Under the pieces are notes generated by a model. It was not told the origin of the DNA. It was given only the letters and a program-made list of their open reading frames with translations, and did no database searches. From the NCBI GenBank assembly GCA_023715865.1, contig JAMBOW010000001.1, positions 2,170,001 through 2,234,000 on the forward strand: a DNA stretch of 64,000 bases. Reading direction: 5' to 3'. Both the position numbers and the translations under genes were made by a program. The DNA comes from Neobacillus mesonae. GTDB taxonomy: Bacteria; Bacillota; Bacilli; Paenibacillales; Paenibacillaceae. Positions 1 to 8,232 of the stretch are shown here, one piece after another. Each line of letters starts with the position of its first letter. Positions within the stretch are counted from its first letter, which is position 1.

Positions 1-483
1 TTTCATAATGATGACCTTAGTTCGATCATTAACCAGCTGCAGCAAATCATGGTCACCAGACAGAATCATAACATTCATATCCAGTTCCTCATTGTAAGAA
101 CGGCTCAGTGTTCCGATGCAGTCATCAGCTTCATATCCTGCAGCACTGATGTTAGGTATACCCAAACTGTCCATTACTTCTTGAATCATTGAAAATTGAG
201 GCACAAGATCCTCTGGAGCCTCAGGTCTGTTCCCTTTATAATCAGCATAATGCTCGCCACGGAACGTTCCTCCGCCAAGATCCCAGCAGCATACGACATG
301 TGTGGGGTTAAAGGTCTGCACCGCATCCCAGAAATAACGGATAAAACCGTATACCGCATTGGTCGCTACACCGTCTTTTGTCCGCCGAATATAGCCGCCT
401 GAAGCGGTCGCAAAATACGCCCGGAATAACACGGCCATCCCATCGACTAACAATACCGATTGATCTTTTGTTTCTATACTCAC
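1..483 (-). CDS. 5'-3' exonuclease (PolA N-terminal-like), 3' end outside window
   Basis: The visible 161 residues match the stand-alone 5'-3' exonuclease/flap endonuclease family, related to the N-terminal nuclease domain of DNA polymerase I (YpcP in B. subtilis). These enzymes remove RNA primers and flaps using two metal ions held by acidic residues. Family landmarks seen: LLVDGMAVLFRAYF near residue 12 with the first metal-binding Asp, WDLGGGTFR, YKGNRPE, the GYEADDCIGTL helix and LSGDHDLLQLV. The start is taken as GTG (483) because an AGGAG lies about 12 nt upstream and the family N-terminus fits. No ATG precedes it. The gene runs off the left edge, so length and C-terminus are unknown. 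Confidence 0.85.
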   Translation of the reverse strand, partial: MSIETKDQSVLLVDGMAVLFRAYFATASGGYIRRTKDGVATNAVYGFIRYFWDAVQTFNPTHVVCCWDLGGGTFRGEHYADYKGNRPEAPEDLVPQFSMIQEVMDSLGIPNISAAGYEADDCIGTLSRSYNEELDMNVMILSGDHDLLQLVNDRTKVIIMK

Positions 484-593
484 TTTTTAATAACGCTCCT
501 GTTCTATTCCAATCCTATATTTACTCCTCGTATTATAGCATAGGCGAATGACCTGTTGGGGGTAAATCACTGGAAAGAGCGTTAAAATAGAGC

Positions 594-953
594 TTAGCCC
601 CACATTTCTTGGAACTGCTCTTCTTTGAACCCAACGGATACACGTGCACCATCTGTTACGATAGGGCGCTTAATAAGCCTTCCGTTTGAAGCAAGAATCT
701 GAATCTGTTCCTCGGCACTCATCTCTTTCAGCTTGTCCTTCAAGTTCATTTCTTTGTAAACTTCACCGCTTGTATTAAAAAACTTTTTGAGGTCTAGTCC
801 GCTATTCTCTACGAGCTCTGTTAGCTTCTCAGGTGCAGGCGGCTCCTCAAAAATAGGAATCAGCGTCAAATCATGTCCTTGCTGCTCCAGCCATTTTACA
901 GCTTTACGGCATGTTCCGCATTTTGAATATTGATACACTGTAAGTTTACTCAT
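594..953 (-). CDS. Spx/ArsC-family thioredoxin-fold protein
   Basis: A 119-residue protein of the ArsC/Spx/MgsR superfamily. The N-terminus has the beta strand LTVYQYSKCGTC with Cys12 and Cys15 forming a CxxC pair, followed by RKAVKWLEQ. The C-terminal half has the KRPIV segment typical of the family. Spx itself carries CTSC, so this is probably not the transcriptional regulator Spx; it resembles the less-studied YusI-like branch, described as arsenate reductase-like. No ars genes are nearby, so arsenate reduction cannot be assumed; a thiol-redox role is the safer reading. It follows the pseudouridine synthase gene by 19 nt and is probably the last gene of the cobU-led operon. Confidence 0.85.
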   Translation of the reverse strand: MSKLTVYQYSKCGTCRKAVKWLEQQGHDLTLIPIFEEPPAPEKLTELVENSGLDLKKFFNTSGEVYKEMNLKDKLKEMSAEEQIQILASNGRLIKRPIVTDGARVSVGFKEEQFQEMWG

Positions 954-972
954 GATAGTTCATTCTCCTATT

Positions 973-1935
973 TCAAACATTTATTGATGTAGTTAGCTTT
1001 ATATCCAGCTGCTGCATGTCTGACGGAAGAGGTGCCGTAAATGTCATTCTCTCTCCCGTTATCGGATGAAAAATGACAAGTTCACTTGCATGCAGCGCCT
1101 GCCGATCGATCCAGGAATGTGCCGCTTCCAGCCTCGCTTCTGAAATTTCAGATGAACCCGGTGGAAGATGGCTGTAAAATTTATCTCCGATCAGCGGACA
1201 GCCGATATGACTCATGTGTACTCGTATTTGATGGGTTCTGCCGGTCTCTAGCTTAATCCGTACCTTGCTCGCCCATGGATAATAAGTTTCGGTGTTGTAC
1301 AACGTACGCGCCGGATATCCATCAGGGGTGACGATACGGCGATGCGGCTCCTCAGGGTCCCGGTCAATGGGCCCGTCCACTGTTCCTTCTGCAGGAGTAG
1401 GAATGCCAAAAACGATAGCTATATACCGCTTATCCACTGTCCCAGCTATCATTTGCTCTGAAATGTGCTGATGAACATAAGGATTTTTTGCGATACATAG
1501 CACTCCTGAGGTGTCCTGATCCAGCCGGTGTACAGGTCTGAACCGCACCTCTTCTCCTTTTTCTCTCCAATAATGGACAACCCCATTCGCCAGCGTACCT
1601 GTGTAATGACCGTGTGTGGGATGCACAATGATGCCAGCCTGCTTATTAACGACCAGAAGGTGATCGTCCTCATAGAGAATATCAAACGGAATAGGTTCCG
1701 GTAATATATCATCGGATACTTCTTTTTCCATTCGAAGCTCGACAAGATCGCCGGCTCTGACTTTAACGCTGATATATACACGTTCGCCATTCAACTTAAT
1801 TCCTTGCTCCGTCAGCTTGAGCTTTGACATCAGTTTTCTTGAAACCCCAAGTCTTTTACTCAGCACGGTTTTTAACAGCATGCCTTCATCTTCTGTAGGC
1901 ACGGTATATTTAATTGGATCATAATATGTTGTCAT
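973..1935 (-). CDS. RluA-family rRNA/tRNA pseudouridine synthase
   Basis: A 320-residue pseudouridine synthase of the RluA/RluD group, which isomerises specific uridines in rRNA or tRNA. The N-terminal ~75 residues look like an S4-type RNA-binding region (VSRKLMSKLKLTEQGIKLNGERV), followed by the catalytic domain with the signature HRLDQDTSGVL containing the catalytic Asp, and LETGRTHQIRVHM further on. Length is normal for RluD-like proteins. The start ATG overlaps the end of the upstream cobalamin adenosyltransferase gene by 4 nt, indicating translational coupling. The modified RNA position cannot be told from sequence; Bacillota usually carry several paralogues. Confidence 0.92.
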   Translation of the reverse strand: MTTYYDPIKYTVPTEDEGMLLKTVLSKRLGVSRKLMSKLKLTEQGIKLNGERVYISVKVRAGDLVELRMEKEVSDDILPEPIPFDILYEDDHLLVVNKQAGIIVHPTHGHYTGTLANGVVHYWREKGEEVRFRPVHRLDQDTSGVLCIAKNPYVHQHISEQMIAGTVDKRYIAIVFGIPTPAEGTVDGPIDRDPEEPHRRIVTPDGYPARTLYNTETYYPWASKVRIKLETGRTHQIRVHMSHIGCPLIGDKFYSHLPPGSSEISEARLEAAHSWIDRQALHASELVIFHPITGERMTFTAPLPSDMQQLDIKLTTSINV

Positions 1936-2501
1936 TTACTGCGAAACACCTTTTTACTTCTAATGTATTCTACATCCGGGATACCCGCGCGAACATTGGC
2001 TGTACGGGCAATAACAAAGAAATAATCCGACAGACGGTTCATATAAAGCCGCACACCTGGATTAATCTCCGTATGTGAGCCCAATGTCACCACACGACGC
2101 TCGGCTCTACGGCATACTGTTCTGCACACATGCAGAGCTGAGGATAAGAGACTGCCTCCCGGTATAATAAAACGCTCGATTTGAGGATTCTCTTCCTGGT
2201 GAAGATCAATCCATTCCTCAAGTTGCTGCGCAAGCTCGGAAGATACTTTATAGCTGCCTTCTTCGATTTTTACAAAAGCAAGGTCAGATCCGCAGTCAAA
2301 CAACTCCTGCTGAATTTGCCTCAGCTCCTCGCAAAGATCCTCATACTTTGCATCGCTTTCGGCAATACTGATGGCTTGTCCTACAAAGCTGTTGAGTTCA
2401 TCTATCGTCCCGTATGCTTCGATTCGGTCATCATCCTTTGGTACTCTTGCTCCAATGACAGACGTTTTTCCTTTGTCTCCGGATTTCGTATATATTTTCA
2501 T
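1932..2501 (-). CDS. PduO-type corrinoid adenosyltransferase
   Basis: ATP:cob(I)alamin adenosyltransferase of the PduO type, converting cob(I)alamin and ATP to adenosylcobalamin. Landmarks: KIYTKSGDKGKTS near the N-terminus (ATP binding), a YGTIDELNSFVG helix, and CRTVCRRAERRVV with RLSDYFFVIAR near the C-terminus. At 189 residues it has the usual length. Two tandem ATGs follow the AGGAGG; the second (2501) has the better 6-nt spacing and is chosen, giving a protein one residue shorter than with 2504. It lies just downstream of cobU, so the two enzymes work in the same corrinoid salvage route. The gene is known as yvqK in B. subtilis. Confidence 0.92.
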   Translation of the reverse strand: MKIYTKSGDKGKTSVIGARVPKDDDRIEAYGTIDELNSFVGQAISIAESDAKYEDLCEELRQIQQELFDCGSDLAFVKIEEGSYKVSSELAQQLEEWIDLHQEENPQIERFIIPGGSLLSSALHVCRTVCRRAERRVVTLGSHTEINPGVRLYMNRLSDYFFVIARTANVRAGIPDVEYIRSKKVFRSK

Positions 2502-2513
2502 CATTACCCTCCT

Positions 2514-3056
2514 CTAATAACGGGTCTGTTCTCTGCGGATTTCAGTAGCAATCCCGGACGTTAGTAAAAAGACCTGATCACTTCTCGAAGCGATCAGCCG
2601 ATTCATCTCTGCCATCCAGCTGACGAACAGCTTCTCCTCTTCAGAAGGATGAAAGCTGCCATGCATTTCATTTGTCACGATGAGGATAATTCCTTGATAG
2701 GAGGATACGACCTCTTTCATATAGTCTACTTTATCCCTTAACCTCATTCGATCTTGAGTGTTCCAGCATTCCCTCATCTCACCTTCAAGCCAAGCAGTCA
2801 AACTATCAATAATCACGATCCGTCTTTCTGCTGCAAACAAATTAGACTCACGATTAATATGATCAAGCAGATCCGGCAGGGAATGCTCGGAACTCATATG
2901 TATTGTACGAAGCCTGGCGGGTGCCTTCATCTTGTCGGGACTCTCAGCAAAATCGTTTGCGGTAACATAAATTCCATCACGGGCCAGCCTTGAGGCATAG
3001 GAAAGGGCAAACCGGGTTTTACCGCTGCTTACTCCACCTGTTACCATAATCAGCAT
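2514..3056 (-). CDS. cobU: Adenosylcobinamide kinase / guanylyltransferase CobU
   Basis: A 180-residue bifunctional CobU/CobP-type enzyme. It phosphorylates adenosylcobinamide and then transfers GMP to give adenosylcobinamide-GDP in cobalamin nucleotide-loop assembly. The P-loop GGVSSGKT occupies residues 7-14; a Walker B-like VIIDSLTAWLEGE and an IVTNEMHGSFHPS segment (family pattern VSNEVGxGIVP, here divergent) follow. The C-terminus retains LFVSWMAEMNRLIASRSDQVFLL, a CobU hallmark. The divergent NEMHGSFHPS segment leaves some doubt about the guanylyltransferase step. Other loop-assembly genes (cobS, cobT, cobD) are absent from this window, and I found no cobalamin riboswitch ahead of it. 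Start ATG has AGGTGG about 9 nt upstream. Confidence 0.85.
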   Translation of the reverse strand: MLIMVTGGVSSGKTRFALSYASRLARDGIYVTANDFAESPDKMKAPARLRTIHMSSEHSLPDLLDHINRESNLFAAERRIVIIDSLTAWLEGEMRECWNTQDRMRLRDKVDYMKEVVSSYQGIILIVTNEMHGSFHPSEEEKLFVSWMAEMNRLIASRSDQVFLLTSGIATEIRREQTRY

Positions 3057-3113
3057 TTTATAAAACCACCTACCTCAAAAATGTATTTCAGCCCTTGGAA
3101 TAGCTTATTCATA

Positions 3114-3677
3114 TCATTCTGTTAGTGCTTTTAAAATTTCCAATGACATCTGCTCATCCTGTGTTGAAATAGGAATTGTCGCAAACAAATTTTTTGCAGC
3201 GTACTGCAGATCTATAAACATGGACATGTCTTCAAGCGGAATTCCAAATAAATGCTCACCGATAACCATGTCACCTGACAAGTCGCCGTTCTCATCCTGG
3301 GTATACGTTCCTCCCTCAAACACACCACGGCTGTATTTTTCCTTGTCAAAAGTATTTTCAAGCGGAATATTGGATCCATCCTGGCCGTACATCTTCATAT
3401 CCTCTTCAGGCAAAATGATTAGATCATGGTCTCTGGCTGCGTATTCGACCAATATTTTTTGCTTGGAATACATAGCGCTCGCAGAAATTTTAATCTTTGG
3501 CGATTCCCCGATTTTTTCCTGCAGTTTTAATTCAAGATCCTCAGCAATGTTAGACATATTCCCTTGATTATCAATCATAAATATAGAGAACTCGTCCTTA
3601 TCGCCGCCGCAACCGGATAAAATCCCAATGCAAAATACAAGAACCGCTGTCAACGTCCATTTGCCTCTTCTCGGCAT
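3114..3677 (-). CDS. Predicted lipoprotein of unknown function
   Basis: A 187-residue protein with a lipoprotein signal: positively charged start (MPRRGKW), hydrophobic stretch, and lipobox LSGC, so the mature protein should begin at the Cys near residue 23 and be membrane-anchored outside the cell. The body alternates short strands and helices (KIKISASAMYSKQKILVEYAARDHDLIILPEEDMKMYG), reminiscent of half of a periplasmic-binding-protein fold, but it is far shorter than a normal solute-binding protein. I do not recognise the family. It lies just upstream of cobU with a 57-nt gap and may share its transcript. A role in cobinamide uptake would be speculation. Confidence 0.75.
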   Translation of the reverse strand: MPRRGKWTLTAVLVFCIGILSGCGGDKDEFSIFMIDNQGNMSNIAEDLELKLQEKIGESPKIKISASAMYSKQKILVEYAARDHDLIILPEEDMKMYGQDGSNIPLENTFDKEKYSRGVFEGGTYTQDENGDLSGDMVIGEHLFGIPLEDMSMFIDLQYAAKNLFATIPISTQDEQMSLEILKALTE

Positions 3678-3733
3678 GTGTTTAACTCCTCCTTTTTTCC
3701 CTTATTTCACATCATATCATAAGTAAGACAGAC

Positions 3734-3762
3734 AAAAAAAGAAGACCCAAAACCGGGTCTTC
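3734..3762 (-). terminator. Intrinsic terminator after the Spo0E-family gene
   Basis: Perfect 8-bp stem GAAGACCC/GGGTCTTC with a 6-nt loop; in the minus-strand sense it is followed by seven T residues. It separates the Spo0E-family gene from the lipoprotein-cobU operon. Confidence 0.85.
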
Positions 3763-3778
3763 TCGAACAAAAAGCAAA

Positions 3779-4042
3779 TTATGCTTTCTTAGGATACGCC
3801 TTCATATATTCATTGATCTTCAAATCCAGCAGGCTGCTGATTTCGATCACAACATCCGAAGTAAATGACTTCTCTTCCAGAAAGATTCGTTCCATCTTGC
3901 TGCGCAGGATATGAATTTCATCTTCCAAGGAAAGATCACGAGAAGATGCTTTCTCCGAATTGGTGAGCCAAGTTTCGCTGTTATCGTTATCTACAGCATA
4001 TTGACCACGATAAGTCGGCAAATCATATTCGGCACAAAACAA
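3779..4042 (-). CDS. Spo0E-family aspartyl-phosphate phosphatase
   Basis: An 87-residue protein whose C-terminal half (roughly residues 40-85) matches the Spo0E/Rap-independent phosphatase family: EIHILRSKMERIF helix, a turn, then VVIEISSLLDLKINEY, which contains the family signature SxxLDxxIxxY. These proteins form a two-helix hairpin that dephosphorylates Spo0A~P and so delay sporulation. The ~40-residue N-terminal extension is not typical of the shortest members. The start is TTG (4042), supported by GGGAGG 8 nt upstream. It appears monocistronic, with its own terminator at 3734-3762. Confidence 0.8.
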   Translation of the reverse strand: MFCAEYDLPTYRGQYAVDNDNSETWLTNSEKASSRDLSLEDEIHILRSKMERIFLEEKSFTSDVVIEISSLLDLKINEYMKAYPKKA

Positions 4043-4154
4043 GGTAAACCCCTCCCTAGAATCTATATCCTAATGGATTATAACATATAACTTGTCAACT
4101 AGTAGCGATAAAAGTGACATTTTTCGGAAATTTTTTGTATTGCTTACAATATCA

Positions 4155-5369
4155 TTAACCCTGTTTCTCCAGTTTGTAAACAAAGTTTCCTATTCTTTCC
4201 AAAGATTCGGTCAGCTGAGCCAGTGAAGTTGCATAAGAGCAGCGGATAAATCCTTCTCCTCCCGCTCCGAACACACCACCTGGAACCGCAGCTACTTTGC
4301 CTTCCGAAAGCAGCTGCTGTGCAAAATCATCCGAGGAAAGACCTGTTTTCTGAATGCTTGGGAAAGCATAGAATGCACCATGCGGTTCATGGCAATCCAG
4401 GCCGATGTCTCTAAATCCTTGGACAATTAAACGTCTTCGCTGATTATAGGATTCAATCATCCGATCCTTCTCTTCCAGTCCATTCGTCAATGCTTCAAGG
4501 GCTGCCACCTGGCCCATGGATGGAGCGCACATAACGGTGTACTGGTGAATTTTGAGCATCGCAGATATAAGTTCGGCGTGTCCGCACATATAACCTATTC
4601 TCCAGCCCGTCATCGCAAACGCCTTGGAAAAGCCGCTGACCAAAATAGTGCGGTCACGCATGCCCGGAATTGAAGGAAAGCTTACATGCTTCTGATTATA
4701 GGTAAGTTCTGCATAAATTTCATCCGCAATAACGATGAGATCATGTCTTTCAACCACCTCAGCGATCGGAAGCCAGTCCTCATAAGTCATCGTAGCCCCT
4801 GTCGGATTGCTCGGGTAACATAAGATAAGTACTTTGGATTTTGGCGTAATCTGGGCTTCAAGCGCTTCAGCCGTCAGTTTGAAATCATTCTCGGCTTTTG
4901 TCTCGACACCAACCGGTACACCTCCACCGATCGAAACGATAGGTGAATAGGCTACATAGCACGGTTCGGGCACCAATATCTCATCACCTGGTATGATTAA
5001 AGCCCGAAGTGCAAGGTCAATGGCTTCACTTCCTCCAACGGTTACAACAATCTCATCTTTCGGATCATAGGCGGTGTGAAAGCTCTTGTCCAAATATTCA
5101 CTGATTGCCTCTCTCAGCTCAGGCATTCCCGCATTGGAAGTATAGCTTGTAAATCCACGCTCAAGCGAATATACAGAGGCTTCACGCATGTGCCAAGGCG
5201 TAATAAAATCCGGTTCACCTACACCAAGAGATATAATCCCTTTGTTATCCCCTACCAGGTCAAAAAACTTGCGAATACCCGATGGTGGGATTTGCTGCAC
5301 GCGAGGAGCGAGATAAGAACTCATTGACCTAGGCTGTACACCCTTCTGTTGATCTTGATTAATTATCAT
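4155..5369 (-). CDS. alaT: Class I aminotransferase, likely alanine transaminase (AlaT/YugH-like)
   Basis: A 404-residue PLP-dependent fold-type I aminotransferase. Landmarks: SLGVGEPDFITP near residue 48, YPSNPTG (substrate carboxylate/PLP contact), ADEIYAELTY, and the PLP-lysine motif SGFSKAFAMTGWRIGY (Schiff-base Lys in SKAF). The C-terminal RCSYATS contains the conserved substrate-binding Arg. Close relatives include PatA and YugH/AlaT of B. subtilis. The adjacent Lrp gene (18-nt gap, same strand) reproduces the yugG-yugH arrangement, where AlaT makes L-alanine and AlaR controls it; that is why the alaT name is preferred, with substrate assigned by context rather than proof. Confidence 0.8.
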   Translation of the reverse strand: MIINQDQQKGVQPRSMSSYLAPRVQQIPPSGIRKFFDLVGDNKGIISLGVGEPDFITPWHMREASVYSLERGFTSYTSNAGMPELREAISEYLDKSFHTAYDPKDEIVVTVGGSEAIDLALRALIIPGDEILVPEPCYVAYSPIVSIGGGVPVGVETKAENDFKLTAEALEAQITPKSKVLILCYPSNPTGATMTYEDWLPIAEVVERHDLIVIADEIYAELTYNQKHVSFPSIPGMRDRTILVSGFSKAFAMTGWRIGYMCGHAELISAMLKIHQYTVMCAPSMGQVAALEALTNGLEEKDRMIESYNQRRRLIVQGFRDIGLDCHEPHGAFYAFPSIQKTGLSSDDFAQQLLSEGKVAAVPGGVFGAGGEGFIRCSYATSLAQLTESLERIGNFVYKLEKQG

Positions 5370-5387
5370 ATCTCATACTTCCTTTTT

Positions 5388-5888
5388 TTACGGTGAAATC
5401 AAGAGCCGCTTATCTTCCTGATGAGGCTCGAAGATGATGCCGTCTTGTTTATATTTTTTAAGAATAAAGTTTGTCTTCGTCGATAATACCGAATCAATCG
5501 GGGATAGCTTCTCAGATACAAAATTGGCTACCTCGCGCAAATTTCTTCCTTCAATTTCTACGAGTAGATCGTAAGCCCCTGACATCAAATACACAGATTT
5601 AACTTGGGGATAAAGATAAATGCGTTCAGCAATTCCTTCAAATCCTCTGCCCCGTTCAGGTGTGATCTGCACCTCGATCAGTGCTGTTACTTTTTCATCG
5701 TCCACTTTGTCCCAATTTACAACCGTTGCATATTTTACGATAACGTTGTCTTTTTCCAGCTCAGCTACCGCACTCTTCACATCTTCCTCAGATGCTCCAA
5801 GCAATGTTGCGATAAGCGCTGGACTTCTTCTAGCGTCTTCCTTGAGTAAATCAAGGACCTTTAATTTCAAATCATTAAGTTCTGTCAT
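5388..5888 (-). CDS. alaR: Lrp/AsnC-family transcriptional regulator (AlaR/YugG-like)
   Basis: A 166-residue Lrp/AsnC-type regulator. Residues 1-55 form a winged helix-turn-helix (LKEDARRSPALIATLLGASEEDVKSAVAELEKDNVI); residues ~65-145 form the RAM ligand-binding domain (VKSVYLMSGAYDLLVEIEGRNLREVANFV). Such proteins assemble as dimers to octamers and respond to amino acids. The gene lies 18 nt upstream of the aminotransferase on the same strand, matching the yugG-yugH (alaR-alaT) pair of B. subtilis, so control of alanine transamination is the likely role. No second regulator-controlled gene is obvious next to it. Confidence 0.85.
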   Translation of the reverse strand: MTELNDLKLKVLDLLKEDARRSPALIATLLGASEEDVKSAVAELEKDNVIVKYATVVNWDKVDDEKVTALIEVQITPERGRGFEGIAERIYLYPQVKSVYLMSGAYDLLVEIEGRNLREVANFVSEKLSPIDSVLSTKTNFILKKYKQDGIIFEPHQEDKRLLISP

Positions 5889-5994
5889 GCATTTCCCTCC
5901 AGTGGTTTAACGGGTCCGCTCTAACGGGCCATGCAATACTATTGCTTATCGAAGATTAAATATAATATTACATGAAATTATAATTACTGCAAAT

Positions 5995-6033
5995 AAAAAA
6001 ACCGTTACCCCTTAAGTCTACAGGAGTTAACGG
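5995..6033 (-). terminator. Terminator-like hairpin between coat-protein genes and alaR
   Basis: Imperfect stem CCGTTACCCCT/AGGAGTTAACGG with one bulge, followed in the minus sense by an A/T-rich T tract. It lies downstream of the coat-protein gene at 6095-6475 and upstream of alaR. Confidence 0.7.
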
Positions 6034-6094
6034 CTTTCGAGCTCGTTCGAATAAAAAATTCGATGCTTTATTTGAATTTATGCTAAATCTCGAC

Positions 6095-6475
6095 TTACAT
6101 GTAGTTTGGCGTGTGAGCTTGGATGTTTGGCTTCTGCACATAAGGATCGCTGGTTAAGACAATATTTTTCGATTGCAAAAATTGCTCGTTTTGCTGCTTT
6201 GCTTGTACCGCATTTTGAATCGCTTTGTTAAGATCCATTTGCAGTGCTTTGCCTGGGGCTTGATACATATTATTCTGCTGCATCGCAGTGAAGATTTCGC
6301 CCTGCAGCTTAAGCGTATCCATCGTCAAATCTGTAAACAGCTGTCTTACTACGGGACAAGCCGCTTCTGTTGTTGCAGTTGTATATTCACGTACCGTTCT
6401 CTTTAAGTTATCTAGAATAGATTGCATTAAATCCGCTTCAGGCATAAAGGATGGATTTGCTTGCTGATTATACAT
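6095..6475 (-). CDS. CotF-family spore coat protein
   Basis: A 126-residue protein related to the C-terminal part of CotF-type coat proteins: helical, with LMQSILDNLKRTVREYTTATTEAACPVVRQLFTDLTMDTLKLQGEIFTAMQQNNMY, i.e. the four-helix ferritin-like segment, and a Q/N-rich tail. Such proteins are deposited on the forespore by the mother cell. The start ATG is preceded by GGAGG with good spacing. The smaller coat-like gene 20 nt upstream on the same strand has a similar helical Q-rich composition, so the two probably form a sporulation-expressed pair. No sigma-E/K promoter could be assigned with confidence. Confidence 0.75.
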   Translation of the reverse strand: MYNQQANPSFMPEADLMQSILDNLKRTVREYTTATTEAACPVVRQLFTDLTMDTLKLQGEIFTAMQQNNMYQAPGKALQMDLNKAIQNAVQAKQQNEQFLQSKNIVLTSDPYVQKPNIQAHTPNYM

Positions 6476-6494
6476 TTTCGTTAGACCTCCTTGA

Positions 6495-6731
6495 CTAATT
6501 CATGGGCTGGGCTGGGGCCAGGGGCTGATGCTGCTCCAGAGACTGTATAAGCATATTCGCATGGTCTGTGTGTGCTTTAATATGCTGTTCCAGAACTTGC
6601 TTAATCGCCTCATTTTGAGTGCTGGCAGCTGTTGCTGCACATTGCTTAATCAATAATTGCTCGTTTGACAGTGAATCGCTTATATAAGAAAGCTCTTTGC
6701 CTGTAATAGCCTGCATTTGATGTGATTGCAC
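6495..6731 (-). CDS. Small CotF-like spore coat protein
   Basis: A 78-residue helical protein (SYISDSLSNEQLLIKQCAATAASTQNEAIKQVLEQHIKAHTDHANMLIQSLEQH) of the small companion type often found next to CotF-like genes; the first helices resemble a spore coat / ferritin-like two-helix unit. It starts with GTG (6731), supported by GGGAGG 8 nt upstream. The next gene on the strand (6095-6475) begins 20 nt downstream, so they are probably co-transcribed. Function beyond likely coat or spore association is not known. Confidence 0.7.
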   Translation of the reverse strand: MQSHQMQAITGKELSYISDSLSNEQLLIKQCAATAASTQNEAIKQVLEQHIKAHTDHANMLIQSLEQHQPLAPAQPMN

Positions 6732-6825
6732 CTATGCATCCTCCCTAAATCAATTTGCTTTTCTAGTCCGTAACGCTGTGTAGCTTTCCCATTCAAATAA
6801 GGGAATATGTACATTACGGATTCGG

Positions 6826-8055
6826 TTAATTTGCTGTTTTATTCAGACCCCGTGTTTGAAGCAGTTTCCGGATAAAAAACCAGCTCAGCACGGGTGAAAG
6901 CCCGAGAATGATCATAAGCCAGGTAATCGTTTGGGGTGATTGGTTAATCCATAGAACACCGATAAAAATTAATATACCGGCTACTCTTCCTACAGTTAGA
7001 CAAATTTCCCGGAAGACGACAAGTTCCACTCTTTTTGACACATTTTCGCCGCTGGTTCCCATTAAATCAAACACAGATGAAATCATCGGCAAAATATAAA
7101 ACGGCATAAACAAGGCTGAACCGATACCTAACAAAAGTAAGGTTCCATAATTAACAGCCCATAACAAAGGAATGGTGAACAAGAGCAGCAGAACAGCGCC
7201 GACCAGCGTTCCATAATAACGATAATTTGGCTTGTACCATCTTCCGACAAAGTGGTAGCTAATTAGCGCCACCAGTGATGTAATCAAGTAAAACTGCCCT
7301 AACTTCGCCTCCTGGGATGTAGCAATGTATACGAGCAGATTCACCAAAAAAGAAAATACTCCCTCACGTATGCCTTGGGCAGCAAGTGCAGGAGCCGCTA
7401 TTCTCCAAGGATTTCCCTGCTCAGATAATTGCTTAACAGGCTCTGACCATGAATAGTTGCTCTCTGTTTGTCTTTTTCGCAGAAAGAAGCTAAATACGAC
7501 GCCAATTCCATACACGATCATGGAGATGAAAAAAATGTAACGATAGCCTTGATCAGCAACGGACAGCGATATAATCAGCCCGGAGATCCAAGGCCCGACA
7601 ATACCGACCAGCGAGCCGATAAGTCCTACCCATCCGTTAAAAACATCCCGATTGTCACGGTCTGTCACCTCGAAATAAACGACGTTGAAAGCTAACCAAA
7701 ACAAACCTAATGCTGCACCAAGGACCAGTCCAAGCGGCCAGATATAATGAACTGCCTTATTATCCAGCCCTAGAACAATCAAATAAAAAATCCCGGACAA
7801 AAAGATCCCGACACGGAGGGAATTCATTTTGTTATGCTCTTTCACCCATTTACCTGCGAGCCAGGTGGTCAGCACCAATCCAATTTGCTGGCTGATGGTA
7901 AACCAGCCGATCATGGCAAAATCTTGACGGCTTTTCCACAGAAAGACGTTAAGAAATGTACCGGATAAAGCGCTGGCTAGAACGAACAATCCGTTAATCA
8001 ACAGTAAAAGCTTAGACTGTTTGTCCAGCGGTTTCTTTTTCACGATCCAATTCAC
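6826..8055 (-). CDS. Major facilitator superfamily transporter
   Basis: A 409-residue polytopic protein with about 12 predicted membrane helices and an MFS-like layout: N-terminal basic segment (VKKKPLDKQSK), helix pairs, a cytoplasmic loop around residue 190-205 (FFLRKRQTESNYSW) between the two six-helix halves, and a basic C-terminus. The loop between helices 2 and 3 (AGKWVKEHNKMNSLRVGI) carries the degenerate MFS motif A. Substrate cannot be inferred. Downstream of its stop there is a nested hairpin (CCGTAA/TTACGG arms at 6768-6819) without a clear T tract. It appears to be a single gene. Confidence 0.85.
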   Translation of the reverse strand: MNWIVKKKPLDKQSKLLLLINGLFVLASALSGTFLNVFLWKSRQDFAMIGWFTISQQIGLVLTTWLAGKWVKEHNKMNSLRVGIFLSGIFYLIVLGLDNKAVHYIWPLGLVLGAALGLFWLAFNVVYFEVTDRDNRDVFNGWVGLIGSLVGIVGPWISGLIISLSVADQGYRYIFFISMIVYGIGVVFSFFLRKRQTESNYSWSEPVKQLSEQGNPWRIAAPALAAQGIREGVFSFLVNLLVYIATSQEAKLGQFYLITSLVALISYHFVGRWYKPNYRYYGTLVGAVLLLLFTIPLLWAVNYGTLLLLGIGSALFMPFYILPMISSVFDLMGTSGENVSKRVELVVFREICLTVGRVAGILIFIGVLWINQSPQTITWLMIILGLSPVLSWFFIRKLLQTRGLNKTAN

Positions 8056-8170
8056 CTCACGTTTTGCAGCTAAGTAACCCCTTTAATCGCAATCCTAACT
8101 TAATATGTCCCAACCCGCTCAAAACTTGTTTCTTTGAGCTCATTTCTTAAAATTGGATATCAGACAAATA

Positions 8171-8216
8171 AAAAGGGATTATCTCTTAGGTCTTTAGACC
8201 CTAGAGATAATCCCTT
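8171..8216 (-). terminator. Strong intrinsic terminator after the zinc-ribbon gene
   Basis: Long near-perfect hairpin: GGGATTATCTCT pairs with AGAGATAATCCC, with a further TAGGTCT/AGACCCTA inner stem. In the minus sense it is followed by TTTTTAT. It lies 17 nt beyond the stop of the gene at 8233-8856. Confidence 0.9.
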
Positions 8217-8232
8217 ATATAATCATATTGAA